Positions 1 through 9,297 of a stretch of 64,000 nucleotides of DNA are shown piece by piece. The notes under the pieces were generated by a model that worked only from the letters and a program-made list of their open reading frames with translations, searched no databases and was not told where the DNA came from. The position numbers and the translations under genes were made by a program. Position 1 is the stretch's first letter. Each line of letters opens with the position of its first letter. This stretch comes from RYN-133 sp963708645 (GTDB lineage Bacteria > Actinomycetota > Actinomycetes > Mycobacteriales > Jatrophihabitantaceae): NCBI GenBank assembly GCA_963708645.1, contig CAVPTA010000010.1, positions 1 to 64,000 on the forward strand, read 5' to 3'.

Positions 1-320
1 ATAGTGATGTAATAGAGAAGCAAAAAAAAATGTTAATTGAACATATCTTAAAAATTGTTTATACATTCGTCTATCTTTTCAATAGTTAGTTCAAGTAGTA
101 AAATAATAATGTACATTGATAATGGATTTGAAGTTTTTGTCATACGTTTATTCAAAAGACAAACAAGTTTGATTATTAAATTGCATCGTCATCCATTATC
201 GCGTCGCGATGTATGTTTTGCCTGAAGTAAAGAACTTTTTGTATGTTCACTTACTCTTGAAAATGTATGTTACAGATACCCTAGATTTAATTGTACGGTT
301 CGAATCAAATGTAAACTTCA

Positions 321-362
321 TTTTTTCTTTCTTTCTTTCTTTCTTTTTTCTTCTTCTCTCTT
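321..362. repeat. Pyrimidine microsatellite, (CTTT)n core
   Basis: A run of only C and T contains about five consecutive CTTT units flanked by T-rich and CTT-rich stretches. Simple repeats of this kind are common in animal non-coding DNA and rare in high-GC actinobacteria. Confidence 0.85.
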
Positions 363-644
363 TTGACATCTACACGCTCACACTTACACACGCAAACAGC
401 AGAGTCGATTTCTTTTTATAAAAGAATAAGAAGAAGAAAAAAAAATTGAATAAGTTCAATAGCATAGCATTACATTTTCTTATACATACAAGGTAACCAA
501 CACTTCTAGAGACATTTTTTATGTCAATATTAATTTGTAGATCCTCCTATACATTCACTTTTCTATCCATTTACAATCATAAACTATTTTTGTTTTGTTT
601 TTAAAACAGTAAGTGTTTCATTTGATATTCATGCATTTGTCCAA

Positions 645-763
645 GGGGGCCATCCATTAAGGATGTCCGAGCAAAGGAGGGAGGGAGGGGATCAGTCAAA
701 AGTGGACATTTCCGGACGGGGGCGGTCGAAATTTTTGCCCGGACGTCCTTTATGGATGACCCC
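645..763. mobile_element. MITE-like element with terminal inverted repeats
   Basis: The ends are inverted repeats. Bases 646-672 match the reverse complement of 737-763 at 23 of 27 positions, both starting GGGG(C/T)CATCCAT and ending near GTCCG(A/G)GC. The element is about 119 bp, is GC-richer than its surroundings, has a GGGAGGGAGGG-type interior and codes for nothing. CCAAG occurs at 641-645 and again at 762-766, which could be a target-site duplication, but it overlaps the arms and is uncertain. Size and structure fit a non-autonomous DNA transposon of the MITE class; the family was not identified. Confidence 0.6.
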
Positions 764-826
764 AAGGATGTCTCTTTTTTGCTCATTGCTATTCATACTA
801 ATCTTATGAATGAATTTCTTTTAGAT

Positions 827-2372
827 ATAATGTCTTTAATGACTTCTACTAATGATGATTATCAATCGTATCCTTTAATTAGGCAATCTAAAGTACGAAA
901 ATTACTTACATATACATCATCAACAAGTAGTAGTGGTAGTGGTAGTTCAGCAAATAATTCTCCACATAGTAGTCAACAAAAAATTTATTACCATCCTTAT
1001 CATTATAATGCTGATACAGATGAAGGTTATGCAAGTTTTACGACTAATACTACATTAGGTAGTAATACTAGTTCAACATTAAATAAAGATGATAGTGCAT
1101 ATTATGCATTTGGTTCAGAACGATTATTACCTACAACAGGATCATCATCATTATCATCATCAAGAAATCGTATTGAATCGGATTCCGATAAAATCAGAAA
1201 CATCTGATGATGATGATGTTTTAGAAGATTTAGTCGATTGGCCTTCACTTAATCAACAAGTTCAAACACTTGTTTCTCGTCTTGATAAGTGGCTTCATAA
1301 TCCATTGCCTGATCGTCTATACCGATCGAAAATCTTATGTTGAACATGCATATCCAATTTTACAACGACAAACATATTCAAATACCACTTTCAATTAATT
1401 TATCTATTGAAGATCCGATAAAATTTCTAATCAATCAAATTATGTTGTTAATTTTGTACAGAAATAATGAAATACCTGAACAAAAACCAATTACACCATT
1501 TAAAATTCCTCGACCTCGTGTACATTTTAATCTTCAAACTGAACAAGTATTATATAGTATAAAAAAAGAAATAAAAATTTATTATTTTATTTTTAGCTTC
1601 AACATTGTACAACTTGTTCACGACTTATTCAATTAACTCCTTCAATAAATAAACAACGATCATTAATCACATGTCCTTATTGTGAACAAATCTATTGTAG
1701 TAAAATATGTCAAAAATCTGATTGGCCAATACATAAACGTCAATGTATTTTATCAAATTCATATTCATGTTGTGGTTATATATTACGTTTAATGAAAAGT
1801 AATATTTATTTATTAAAACGTTTAAGTACTTTAGCATCAAATGGATATTTATCATCGGGACGTGGTGCTACATTACTTTATTTTGATAATATGAAAGAAG
1901 TAGATACATATGTACAATCTGAATACAATTGAAAATACACGTTTAATGGCTACTTATTGGACATTAAAAGATACAAAAATAAATCAAGCTATAGAAAATC
2001 TTCGTTTAACAGAATATGAATATTTAAAAAAACTTTGTATGAAATATGATCCAAGTAAAGAATTTGTTTGTCATGTTACTATACGAGTTCAAAGGTGATA
2101 CAAGTAAGAAATGATATTTAATCAAAATAATTATAATTATTTTAATACTAGATGATGCACGTTATACATGTGTTAGTCGAACAATTGTTTATAAATTACT
2201 TAATACTTTACCAGATTCTCAAATTCAACTTTATACTTATCTAGTACATATCCAACATTATATTTAACATCATTAAATTATGGTGATGATGAAACTAATA
2301 ATCATCATATGCGACAAGTATTTTTTGCTAAATTACAAGTTGAATTACGTGAACGTGGAATTGATGCTTCGG
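827..2372 (+). CDS. MYND zinc-finger protein, animal-type, 3' part, frameshifted
   Basis: Spliced and frame-corrected, this reads as a protein with a Ser/Thr/Asn-rich, low-complexity N-terminal part (827 to about 1190), an acidic SDDDD run, a conserved-looking stretch around VDWPSLNQQVQTLVSRLDKW, and a MYND-type zinc finger at about 1600-1735. The finger reads HCTTCSRLI, then CPYCEQIYCSKIC, then HKRQC, giving the expected Cys and His spacing. A C-terminal alpha/beta-like region follows, with YLSSGRGATLLYF near 1845-1890. Both introns have GT-AG ends and join coding frames correctly. About five single-base frameshifts, several in A runs (for example near 1190 and 1337), break the frame. MYND fingers bind proline-rich peptides. 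The order resembles apical-junction (AJM-1-like) proteins, but that is only a guess. The gene stops at the junction with bacterial DNA, so its C terminus is lost. Confidence 0.6.
1547..1596 (+). other. Spliceosomal intron (50 bp) in MYND gene
   Basis: The intron begins GTATTATATAG and ends TATTTTTAG. Removing it joins the codon for Gln (ending 1546) to CTTCAACATTGT in phase 0, which leads directly into the MYND cysteines. Such short AT-rich introns are typical of compact invertebrate genomes. Confidence 0.7.
2104..2151 (+). other. Spliceosomal intron (48 bp) in MYND gene
   Basis: The intron begins GTAAGAAATG and ends TTTTAATACTAG. Splicing joins ...GGTGATACAA to ATGATGCACG and keeps an open frame reading GDTNDARYTCVSRTI. 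It is the second intron of matching size in this gene, which supports a eukaryotic origin. Confidence 0.7.
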
Positions 2373-2376
2373 GTTC
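2355..2376. other. Junction between eukaryote-like and actinobacterial DNA
   Basis: Up to about 2370 the AT-rich reading frame continues (LQVELRERGIDASG). From GGGTTCCTG at 2371 the sequence reads as the MraY stretch GFLWWNASPAQIFMGDTGS, and GC content jumps abruptly. A few bases around 2365-2375 could belong to either side. No transposon end, integrase site or adapter-like sequence is visible. This is either a chimeric join or a transfer boundary; see findings. Confidence 0.85.
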
Positions 2377-2732
2377 CTGTGGTGGAACGCGTCGCCCGCG
2401 CAGATCTTCATGGGCGACACCGGATCGATGGCCCTCGGCGGGCTGATGGCCGGCCTGGCGATCCTGTCCCGCACCGAACTGCTGCTGGTCGTGATCGGTG
2501 GCCTGTTCGCGACGGTCACGCTCGCGTCGATCATCCAGTACAGCTGGTTCAAGTTCACCCGAGTACGCACCGGCACGGCAAACGTGTCTTCCGGATGTCG
2601 CCGCTGCACCATCACTTCGAACTCGGTGGCTGGCAGGAGGTCACGATCATCGTGCGCTTCTGGATCGTCGCCGGGCTCGCTGTCGCTTTCGGGATAGGCC
2701 TGTTCTACGCGGACTTCATCGGCAGTGGCTGA
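2371..2732 (+). CDS. mraY: Phospho-N-acetylmuramoyl-pentapeptide-transferase, C-terminal part
   Basis: MraY moves phospho-MurNAc-pentapeptide from UDP onto undecaprenyl phosphate in the cytoplasmic membrane, forming lipid I. Only the last third is present because the 5' part was cut off by the junction. Visible family hallmarks are GFLWWNASPAQIFMGDTGS with catalytic-region aspartate, and the closing block FRMSPLHHHFELGGW. The final membrane helix FWIVAGLAVAFGIGLFYAD follows. One base is missing near 2571-2575, where RTGHGKRVFRM is expected, and this breaks the frame. The stop overlaps the start of murD, as in other dcw clusters. Confidence 0.9.
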
Positions 2733-4115
2733 CAGCGATCTCGCACTGCCGAGCCGGACGCGCTCGGGTGCTGGTGTGCGGGGTGGGCGTCGCCGGCACG
2801 TCCGCGGCCCGCGCCCTGCTCGACCTCGGCAGCGAGGTCTGGCTCACCGCGACCAGCGAGGCGCCGTCGGTCGCCGGACTCGTCGACCGCGGCGCGCGAC
2901 TGGTCGGCCGGTTACCGAACTCCCCGAGGTCGACCTCGTCGTCACCTCACCGGGGTTGCGCCCGACCGACCCGCTGCTCGTGTCGGCCAGCGCGCGGCGT
3001 CGAGGTATGGGGCGAGGTCGAGTTCGCGTGGCGGTTGCGACAGGCCGGACGCGGCGCCCTGGCTCGCGGTCACCGGCACGAACGGCAAGACCACGACCGT
3101 GCGCATGCTCGAGGCGATGCTGCGCGCTGCCGGGTTGCGCGCGCTGGCGGTCGGCAACGTCGGCGTCTCGGTGATCGATGCGGTCGTCGCGCCGGGCGCT
3201 TACGACGTGCTCGCCGTCGAGATGTCGAGCCAGCAGCTGCACTTCGCGCCGTCCGATTCGTCCGCTCGCCGGCGCGCTGCTCAACCTCGCGCCCGATCAC
3301 CTCGACTGGCACGGCTCGTTGGAGGACTACGCCGCGGCCAAAGCGGCGCGTGTGGTTCGGCGCCGTCGCGGTCGGCAACGCCGACGACCCGCTCGTCGCA
3401 CGCTGCTCGGGACGGCGCCCGGCGAGCATGTGTCGTTCACGCTCGTGAGCCGCGGCCCGGCCAGCTCGGGGTCGGCGGCCGGGCACTCGTCTCGCGCGCC
3501 TTCGGCGACGACGACGCGCTCGTGCTTGCCGCCGTCGACGACGTGCGCCCGGCCGGCGTCGCACAACGTCGCGAACGCACTTGCCGCGGCGGCGCTGGCC
3601 GGGCGCAGTAGGCGTCGACGCCGCGGCGATCGCCGGCGGGGCTGCGCGCGTTCGTCCCCGACCCGCACCGCAACCAGCTGGTGGGCATGCACGGCGGCGT
3701 CGCGCTGGGTCGACGACAGCAAGGCGACCAACGCGCACGCGGCGCGCGGCTCGCTGCTCGCCTACGACCGGGTCGTGTGGATCGCCGGCGGCCAGCTCAA
3801 GGGCGCGCTCGGTCGACGACCTGGTCGATCGAGGTCGCGTCCCGGCTTGCGCGGTGCGGTGCTGCTCGGTGTCGACCGCGCGATCGTGATCGCCGAGGCG
3901 CTGCGGCGACACGCGCCGGATGTCCCCGTGATCGAGGTCGACAACACACGACGATGGAGCCATGCTGGAGGTCGTGCGCGCCGCGGCCGGGCTGGCGCGC
4001 CCGGGCGACACCGTGCTGCTCGCACCCGCGGCCGCGTCCTACGACATGTTCGCCAACTACTCCGCACGCGGCGAGGCGTTCGCCGCCGCGGTCGCAGCGC
4101 GGTCGACGCGGCGGA
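2725..4115 (+). CDS. murD: UDP-N-acetylmuramoylalanine--D-glutamate ligase (frameshifted)
   Basis: MurD is the cytoplasmic ATP-dependent ligase that adds D-glutamate to UDP-MurNAc-L-Ala. A GTG start at 2725 overlaps the mraY stop by 8 bp. The protein can be pieced together across at least six frame changes: RVLVCGVGVAGTSAARAL near the start, the ATP-binding segment VTGTNGKTTTVRMLEAM (about 3070-3120), EMSSQQLHF (about 3220-3246), HNVANALAAAALAG (about 3560-3600), DDSKATNAHA (about 3710-3740) and the C-terminal block LLAPAAASYDMFANYSARG (about 4017-4075). The end is estimated because the stop is lost in a frameshift. All expected segments survive in order, so the breaks are probably sequencing errors. 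Confidence 0.85.
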
Positions 4116-5469
4116 TCGACGAGGTCGCTGGCGGCGCCGCGGTCCGCGGCGCACGCGCGCTCGCGCTGCTGGCGCGCCGGCGCGAGGCCGCCGGCGAGCG
4201 CTTCCTCGACCGGCCCTACGCCTCGGTGCAGCTGCTGCTGCTCGCCGTCGGCCGGCTTGCTCGGCTTCGGCGTCCTGATGGCGGTCTCGACGACGATCGC
4301 GGCGTCGCATCGACGCCGACGGCGCCGGACCGGCTCGATCTGGACGCAGGTGATCAAGGAGGGCATGTTCATCGCGCTCGGCCTGCCGCTGTTCTGGTTC
4401 GCCGTGCGGCTGCCGCCGCGCGCCTACCGCGCTGCTCGCCTACCCGGTGCTCATGCTCGGCGTCGTCGCGCTCGTGGCCGTGCTGGTCCCCGGCATCGGC
4501 TTCGGGGTCTACGGCGCCCGGCGCTGGATCGACCTCGGCCCGCTGCAGCTGCAGCCGTCCGAGTTCGCGAAGGTCGGCGTGCTGCTGTGGGGCGCCGATC
4601 TGCTCGCCCGCAAGCAGCAACTCGGCACGCTGCGCCGGGCGCGGCACCTGTTCATCCCGCTGGTGCCGGGCTTCGTGTTGGTCGTCGCGCTGGTGATGCT
4701 CGAGCCCGACCTCGGCACGACGCTGCTGCTTCATGCTGATCCTGCTCGGCCTGCTGTGGATGGTCGGCATGCCGATGCGCTACTTCGGCGCTCGTGGTCG
4801 CGGTGGTCGGCGGCGCGGTGACCGCTGCTGGCGGTCGCCGCGCCGTACCGCCTGCAGCGGCTGCACCACTTCACCGATCCCGTTCAAGGACGCGCAGGGC
4901 ACCGGGTACCACACCGTCGAGGGCATGTACGCGCTCGCCTCGGGCGGCATCTTCGGCGTCGGCCTCGGCCAGGGCACGTCGAAGTACGGCTGGGTGCCGA
5001 ACGCGAACTCCGACTACGTGTTCGCGATCATCGGCGAGGAGCTGGGGCTGCTCGGTTGCCTCGCCGTGCTCGGCCTGTTCGCGCTGTTCGCCTACACGGG
5101 CATGCGCATTGCGCGGCGCAGCGCCGACCCGTTCGTGCGGCTGGTTGCCGGCGCGGCGACCGTCTGGATCTGCGGCCAGGCTGTGATCAACATCGGTTAC
5201 GTGACCGGCGCTGCTGCCGGTCACCGGCATCCCGCTGCCGTTCATCTCTGCCGGTGGCACGTCGCTGCTCGCCTCGTTCTTCGTGCTGGGCATGCTGGTC
5301 TCCTTCGCCCGGCACGAGGCGCCGGCCGTGACCGCGGCGCGGCGCGAACGACCGCCTGGGACGCCGCTCGCGCGTGCAGCGCTGGCTGCACATTCCGGTG
5401 CCCCGGCCGTACGAGCCGCCGAAAAGCAGGACGAGAGCCAGCGCTGCGAAATCGGCCTCTGAGGCGTGA
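4116..5469 (+). CDS. ftsW: Divisome lipid II polymerase FtsW, SEDS family (frameshifted)
   Basis: FtsW is the polytopic SEDS glycosyltransferase that polymerises lipid II at the septum with a class B penicillin-binding protein. Recognisable segments in order are LDRPYASVQLLLL and SIWTQVIKEGMFIALGLPLF, then RRWIDLGPLQLQPSEFAKV, the PSEFAK hallmark. After these come MLEPDLGTT, YHTVEGMYALASGGIFGVGL, GEELGLLGC and LPFISAGGTSLLASF. Four or five frameshifts interrupt it (near 4255, 4340, 4435, 4735, 4800-4870 and 5215). The preferred C-terminus reads LHIPVPRPYEPPK and stops at 5469; without the last frame change it would stop at 5462. The N-terminal boundary with murD is only approximate. Confidence 0.85.
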
Positions 5470-5486
5470 CCGCACAACGCGATGAG

Positions 5487-5587
5487 CGCTCGCGCGAAGA
5501 GCCGGCCGGCCGCGCGAGCGACAGCGAGCTCGCGGCATGGATCGCTGGACGGCCCCGAGCGCAGCGAGCGGGCCCGACAGCGATCCA
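5487..5587. repeat. Two GC-rich hairpins between ftsW and murG
   Basis: The 143-bp gap between ftsW and murG holds two inverted repeats. The first pairs CGCTCGCGCG (5487-5496) with CGCGCGAGCG (5511-5520). The second pairs 5538-5555 with 5570-5587 at 15 of 18 positions around a GAGCGCAGCGAGC loop. Neither is followed by a T run, so a simple intrinsic terminator is not clear. They may protect or attenuate the transcript inside the cell-wall operon. Confidence 0.5.
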
Positions 5588-5612
5588 CCGCTGGCGGTAA
5601 GAAGGCGAGCGG

Positions 5613-6708
5613 ATGGTGAGTTCCAGCCCGCGGATCGTGGTTGCCGGTGGGCACTCGGCCGGGCACATCGAACCGGCGATGAACTTCGCCGACGCAGTGC
5701 GCCGACTCGACCCGTCCGCTGAGATCACCGCACTCGGCACCGAACGCGGTCTCGACACGACATTGATCCCGGCACGCGGTTACCCGCTCGAACTGATCCC
5801 GCCGGTGCCGCTGCCGCGGCGCTCGAACAAGGCGTGCTTCGCCGTTCCCGGCGGCTGCGCGAGATCGGTGCGTGCTGCGGGCGCAGTGCTCGACAGGACC
5901 GGCGCACAGGTGGTGGTCGGTTTCGGCGGCTACGTTGCGATGCCGGCCTACATCGCGGCCCGGCGGCGACGCATCCCGATCGTCATCCACGAGGCCAATG
6001 CCCGTCCCGGCGTCGCGAACAAGGTCGCCGCGCGGCTGACAAAGCATGTGTTCACGGCGTCGAAGTCGGTACAGCTGCGCCACGGTGTGCCGATCGGGAT
6101 TCCGTTGCGTCCCGCGATCGCCGATCTCGACCGTGCGGCCCTGCGCGCCGAGGCGCGCGTGCGGTTCGGTCTCGACCCGGAGGGTCCGGTGCTCATGGTC
6201 ACCGGCGGCTCGCAGGGTGCGCAGGCGATCAACACGCGCGGTGTCGGCGCGGCGCCGCAACTGCGTGCGGCCGGCGTGCAGGTGCTGCACATCGCGGGCC
6301 CCAAGAATGTCGTCGAGGTTGCTGCGGGCACGCCGCCGTATGTGGTCGTTGCCCTACGTCGACTCGATGCAATATGCCTATGCCGCAGCCGACTTCGTCA
6401 TCTGCCGCTCGGGCGCGATGACCTGCGCCGAGCTCACTGCGGTCGGGTTGCCTGCCGCGTACGTACCCTTGCCTTTACGCGGCGGCGAGCAGCGCACAAT
6501 GCCGAGCCGATCGTCGCGGCCGGTGGTGGAGTGATGGTCGACGAACGAAAACCTGACCCCGGAGTGGATCGTGCGCGAGGTCGTGCCCCGCATGACGGAT
6601 CCGCAGCGGCTCAAGGCGATGTCCGAGGCTGCATCGTCCTCCGGTGCGCGCGACGCCGACGTCGTGCTGGCCAAGGCCGTCCTCGACATCGTCGGGACGC
6701 CGTCATGA
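5613..6708 (+). CDS. murG: Lipid II synthase MurG (frameshifted near 3' end)
   Basis: MurG is the membrane-associated GT28 glycosyltransferase that adds GlcNAc to lipid I. The ATG at 5613 follows a GAAGGCGAG-like ribosome site. The N-terminal loop reads VAGGHSAGHIEP instead of the usual GGGTAGH. Further hallmarks are VGFGGYVAMPAYIAA, IVIHEANARPGVANK, VTGGSQGAQAIN and ICRSGAMTCAEL, the last contacting the UDP-GlcNAc base. The frame changes near 6350, 6495 and 6545, after which the corrected end reads EAASSSGARDADVVLAKAV and stops at 6708. The stop overlaps the murC start. Confidence 0.9.
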
Positions 6709-8211
6709 CCCGCCCGACGAGCGACGCACGCGGCTGACCGGCCCGAGGACTGGGAGGCTCCCGGCGCAGCGCTCGTGCGCAGCGCCGCGACCGACGTCGT
6801 GCCGCCCCTGGCCGACCTGGGACGCGTGCACATCATGGGCATCGCCGGCGCGGGAATGAGCGGGCTCGCGCGCATCCTGCTCGAGCGCGGTGTCGAGGTC
6901 AGCGGCTGCGAGGCCCGCGACTCGCTCGGCGTCGCAGCACTGCGCGCCCTCGGCGCGACAGTGCACATCGGCCACTCGGTCGACCATCTCGACGATGCCG
7001 ATTCGTTCGTCTACACGACCGCGATCAACCCGCAGCACTTCGAGTTCGTCGCAGCGAGAGAAAGCGGCATGCCGGTGTTGCGCCGCGCCGTCGCGCTCGC
7101 GGCCGCGCTGGAAGACCGACGCGTTGTCGCGATCTCCGGCACGCACGGCAAGACCTCGACCACGTCGCTGCTCACCGTCGGCGCGCAGGCGTGTGGTGTC
7201 GATCCGTCCTTCGCCATCGGCGGGAACCTTTACGAGACCGGCAAGAACGCGCACCTGGGCACGGGCGAACTGGCGATCGTCGAGGCCGATGAGAGCGACG
7301 GATCGTTCCTGCTCTCTCGCCCGTCCGCTGCCGTCGTCACCAACGTCGAGGCCGATCACCTCGAGAACCACGGCGACCTCGAGGGCATCTTCCGGGCGTT
7401 CGAGTTGTTCGTCGATCGGGTCGATCACAACGGTCTGTTGTTGTGCTGCGCCGACGACGCCGGTGCGCAGCGGGTGACGCAGTACGCGCGCGAGTCCGGA
7501 CGCCGGGTGCGCACCTACGGCGTGAGCGAATCGGCCGACATCGTCGTGAGCGACATCCGTCCGAGCCAGGACGGTGTCGAGTTCGACGTCACCGGAATCG
7601 GCGACGAGCGCAAGCACGTTCGCGTCGGCGCGTTGATCGGCCAGCACATGGCATTGAACGCGACCGCCGCCCTGGCGATGGCAGCCGAACTCGAACTCGA
7701 CGTCGACACGGTGATCACGTCGTGGGGTTCGTTCGGCGGGGTGCATCGTCGGTTCGAGTCGCACGGAGTCGGTGGGGGAGTGCGCATCTTCGACGATTAC
7801 GCGCACCACCCGACCGAGATCGCCGCGTCGCTCGAAGCAGCGAAGTCGGCGGCTGCACCGGGCCGGCTGATAGCGGTGTTCCAGCCCGGCACGTACAGCC
7901 GCACGCAGACCTTCGCGCGCGAGTTCGCCGACGCGATGGCGGTGGCGGACGTCGCGATCGTGATGGACATCTTCCCGGCGCGTGAGGAACCGATTCCCGG
8001 CGTCACCGGCGCGACGATCTCGGAGCTGATCCCGCTCCCTGCCGAGCGGGTGATCTATGAACCGCGCTATGCCGCCATCCCGGACGTCATCGCCGATGTC
8101 GCCCGCAGCGGCGACCTGGTGATCACGATGGGGATCGGCAACGTCTACCTGCTGTGCGACGACATGCGCGAGGCATGCGAGCGACGCGCGCAAGCGGTGA
8201 CGACCTCATGA
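6705..8211 (+). CDS. murC: UDP-N-acetylmuramate--L-alanine ligase
   Basis: MurC is the cytoplasmic ligase that starts the stem peptide by adding L-alanine to UDP-MurNAc. The ATG at 6705 overlaps the murG stop (ATGA) and gives MTRPTSDARG, after which one frameshift near 6735 leads to DRPEDWEAPGAALVRSAATD. Without it, the first usable start is the GTG at 6775. Domains run in order: the N-terminal nucleotide fold with GIAGAGMSGLARIL, the ATP loop ISGTHGKTSTTSLL, the metal/substrate segment VEADESDGSFL, and the C-terminal FDDYAHHPTEI motif. From 6775 to the stop the frame is intact and its length fits the family. Confidence 0.95.
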
Positions 8212-8939
8212 CAGCCACGTTGCGCTCGGCAAGGGCAGAGGTCGACGACGAGCCGCCGCGCCCGGGAATCCCGCATCGCAAGCTGATTCTCGGCACCATC
8301 GCTGCGGTACTCGTCGCCGCGATCGGTGTCTGGCTGGTCGCGTTCAGTTCTGTGTTCGGGGTGCGGACGGTCGACGTACGTGGAGCGCATGAGGTGAGCG
8401 CCGATCAGGTTCGCGCCGTCGCGAAGGTCGCCGGCGGAACCCCGCTCGTCCGGCTCGATACCGACGCGATCCGCACGCGGGTCGAGGCGTTGCCCGACAT
8501 CGCGTCCGTGCAGGTCACCACGTCGTTCCCCTCGACCGTCACGATCACTGTCACCGAACGTGTGGCGGTCGGTGTCGTGCAATCGAGCGCCGGCGGCTTC
8601 ATGCTCGTCGACCGCACCGGCGACCAGTTCCGCCACGTCAGCGCGCGACCCAGACATCTGCCACTGTTCGTCGTCCCGAACGGCACCGACGCACGGACGA
8701 CGGGTGGCGCCGTCGCGACTGTGGCCTCAGCGCTACCCGCGCGGGTTCGCGCACGGATCAGCTCGATCCAGGCGCTCGATCCGAATGCGATCACGCTGCT
8801 GATGAAGAACGGCCGCGTCGTTCGTTGGGGCAGCGCCGCTCGCACCACGGACAAGGCGCGCATCCTGCCGGCGTTGCTGGGGCGGCCCGGATCGCAGATC
8901 GACGTGACCGATCCGGATCAGCCTTTCCTGAGACCGTAA
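8208..8939 (+). CDS. ftsQ: Cell division protein FtsQ (DivIB family)
   Basis: FtsQ is a bitopic divisome protein that links early and late division proteins through its periplasmic part. The ATG at 8208 overlaps the murC stop (ATGA). The 243-residue product has a charged cytoplasmic tail, one membrane helix (about residues 28-48, LGTIAAVLVAAIGVWLVAF) and then a POTRA domain. That domain opens with FGVRTVDVRGAHEVSADQV and includes TSFPSTVTITVTER. A FtsQ/DivIB C-terminal domain follows. The position directly after murC matches the actinobacterial dcw cluster. What differs is that ftsZ is not next: a PadR module lies between. Confidence 0.92.
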   Translation: MTATLRSARAEVDDEPPRPGIPHRKLILGTIAAVLVAAIGVWLVAFSSVFGVRTVDVRGAHEVSADQVRAVAKVAGGTPLVRLDTDAIRTRVEALPDIASVQVTTSFPSTVTITVTERVAVGVVQSSAGGFMLVDRTGDQFRHVSARPRHLPLFVVPNGTDARTTGGAVATVASALPARVRARISSIQALDPNAITLLMKNGRVVRWGSAARTTDKARILPALLGRPGSQIDVTDPDQPFLRP

Positions 8940-8942
8940 GGC

Positions 8943-8981
8943 TGGACACCTAGCCAACCTATGCCTAGAGTTTCTAGGCAT
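8943..8981 (+). promoter_or_regulatory. Near-leaderless promoter with PadR-type operator over start codon
   Basis: A -35-like TGGACA (8943-8948) and a -10-like TAGAGT (8966-8971) are 17 bp apart, which places the transcript start at about the A of the padR ATG (8980). A perfect 9-bp inverted repeat, ATGCCTAGA (8961-8969) and TCTAGGCAT (8973-8981), covers the -10 box and the start codon. PadR proteins usually bind such palindromes in their own promoter, so autoregulation is the natural reading. Confidence 0.65.
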
Positions 8982-9297
8982 GGCGAACAACCAAGTGAAG
9001 GGCAGTCTGGAGCTGCTGCTTATGGGCGTGCTTCAGCACGGCCCGGCCCACGGCTACGCGATCATCGCGGCGCTGCGCGATCGCAGCGACGGCGTGTTCG
9101 AGTTGGCCGAGGGGACGATCTATCCGGCGCTGCACCGCTTGGAGGAGTCGGGGCACATCACGAGTTCGCTGGCGGTGGCCAACGGCCGTCGTCGGCGCAC
9201 TTACGCGCTGACCGCGCCCGGACGCCGTGCCTTCGCCACCCAACGCAAGGAATGGGTCGGATTCGTGGCGTCGGTCGCCGCGGTGGTCGGAACATGA
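8980..9297 (+). CDS. PadR-family transcriptional regulator
   Basis: This 105-residue winged-helix regulator carries the standard PadR layout: LLLMGVLQHGPAHGYAII (helices 1-2), the recognition region FELAEGTIYPALHRLEESGHI, and a wing with GRRRRTYALT. PadR proteins are dimeric repressors that often answer to membrane stress or small hydrophobic ligands. It is a short subfamily-2 type with only a brief C-terminal helix. Its stop overlaps the start of the next gene (ATGA), the usual pairing of such a PadR with a HAAS-domain membrane protein. The palindrome over its start suggests autorepression. The pair sits between ftsQ and ftsZ. Confidence 0.9.
   Translation: MANNQVKGSLELLLMGVLQHGPAHGYAIIAALRDRSDGVFELAEGTIYPALHRLEESGHITSSLAVANGRRRRTYALTAPGRRAFATQRKEWVGFVASVAAVVGT

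Larger units (their letters stand above)
1..820. other. AT-rich non-coding eukaryote-like region
   Basis: No coding region could be supported here. The stretch is strongly AT-rich, has many short A and T runs, and differs completely in base composition from the DNA after about 2370. It contains a CT-rich microsatellite and a short inverted-repeat element, listed separately. A pyrimidine run ending in TTTTAG at about 817-826 looks like an intron 3' end leading into the gene that follows, so the last part may be an intron. Upstream exons of that gene are either outside the window or not recognisable. Confidence 0.6.

Noticed and set aside
752..830. ATG at 752 as the true start of the MYND gene
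   Set aside because: It lies inside the inverted-repeat element, and a pyrimidine-AG intron end follows at about 826. The residues between look non-coding.
2498..3448. Long Arg/Ala-rich frames overlapping mraY and murD
   Set aside because: High-GC DNA gives long open frames in wrong phases. The real MraY and MurD motifs account for the region once frame slips are allowed.
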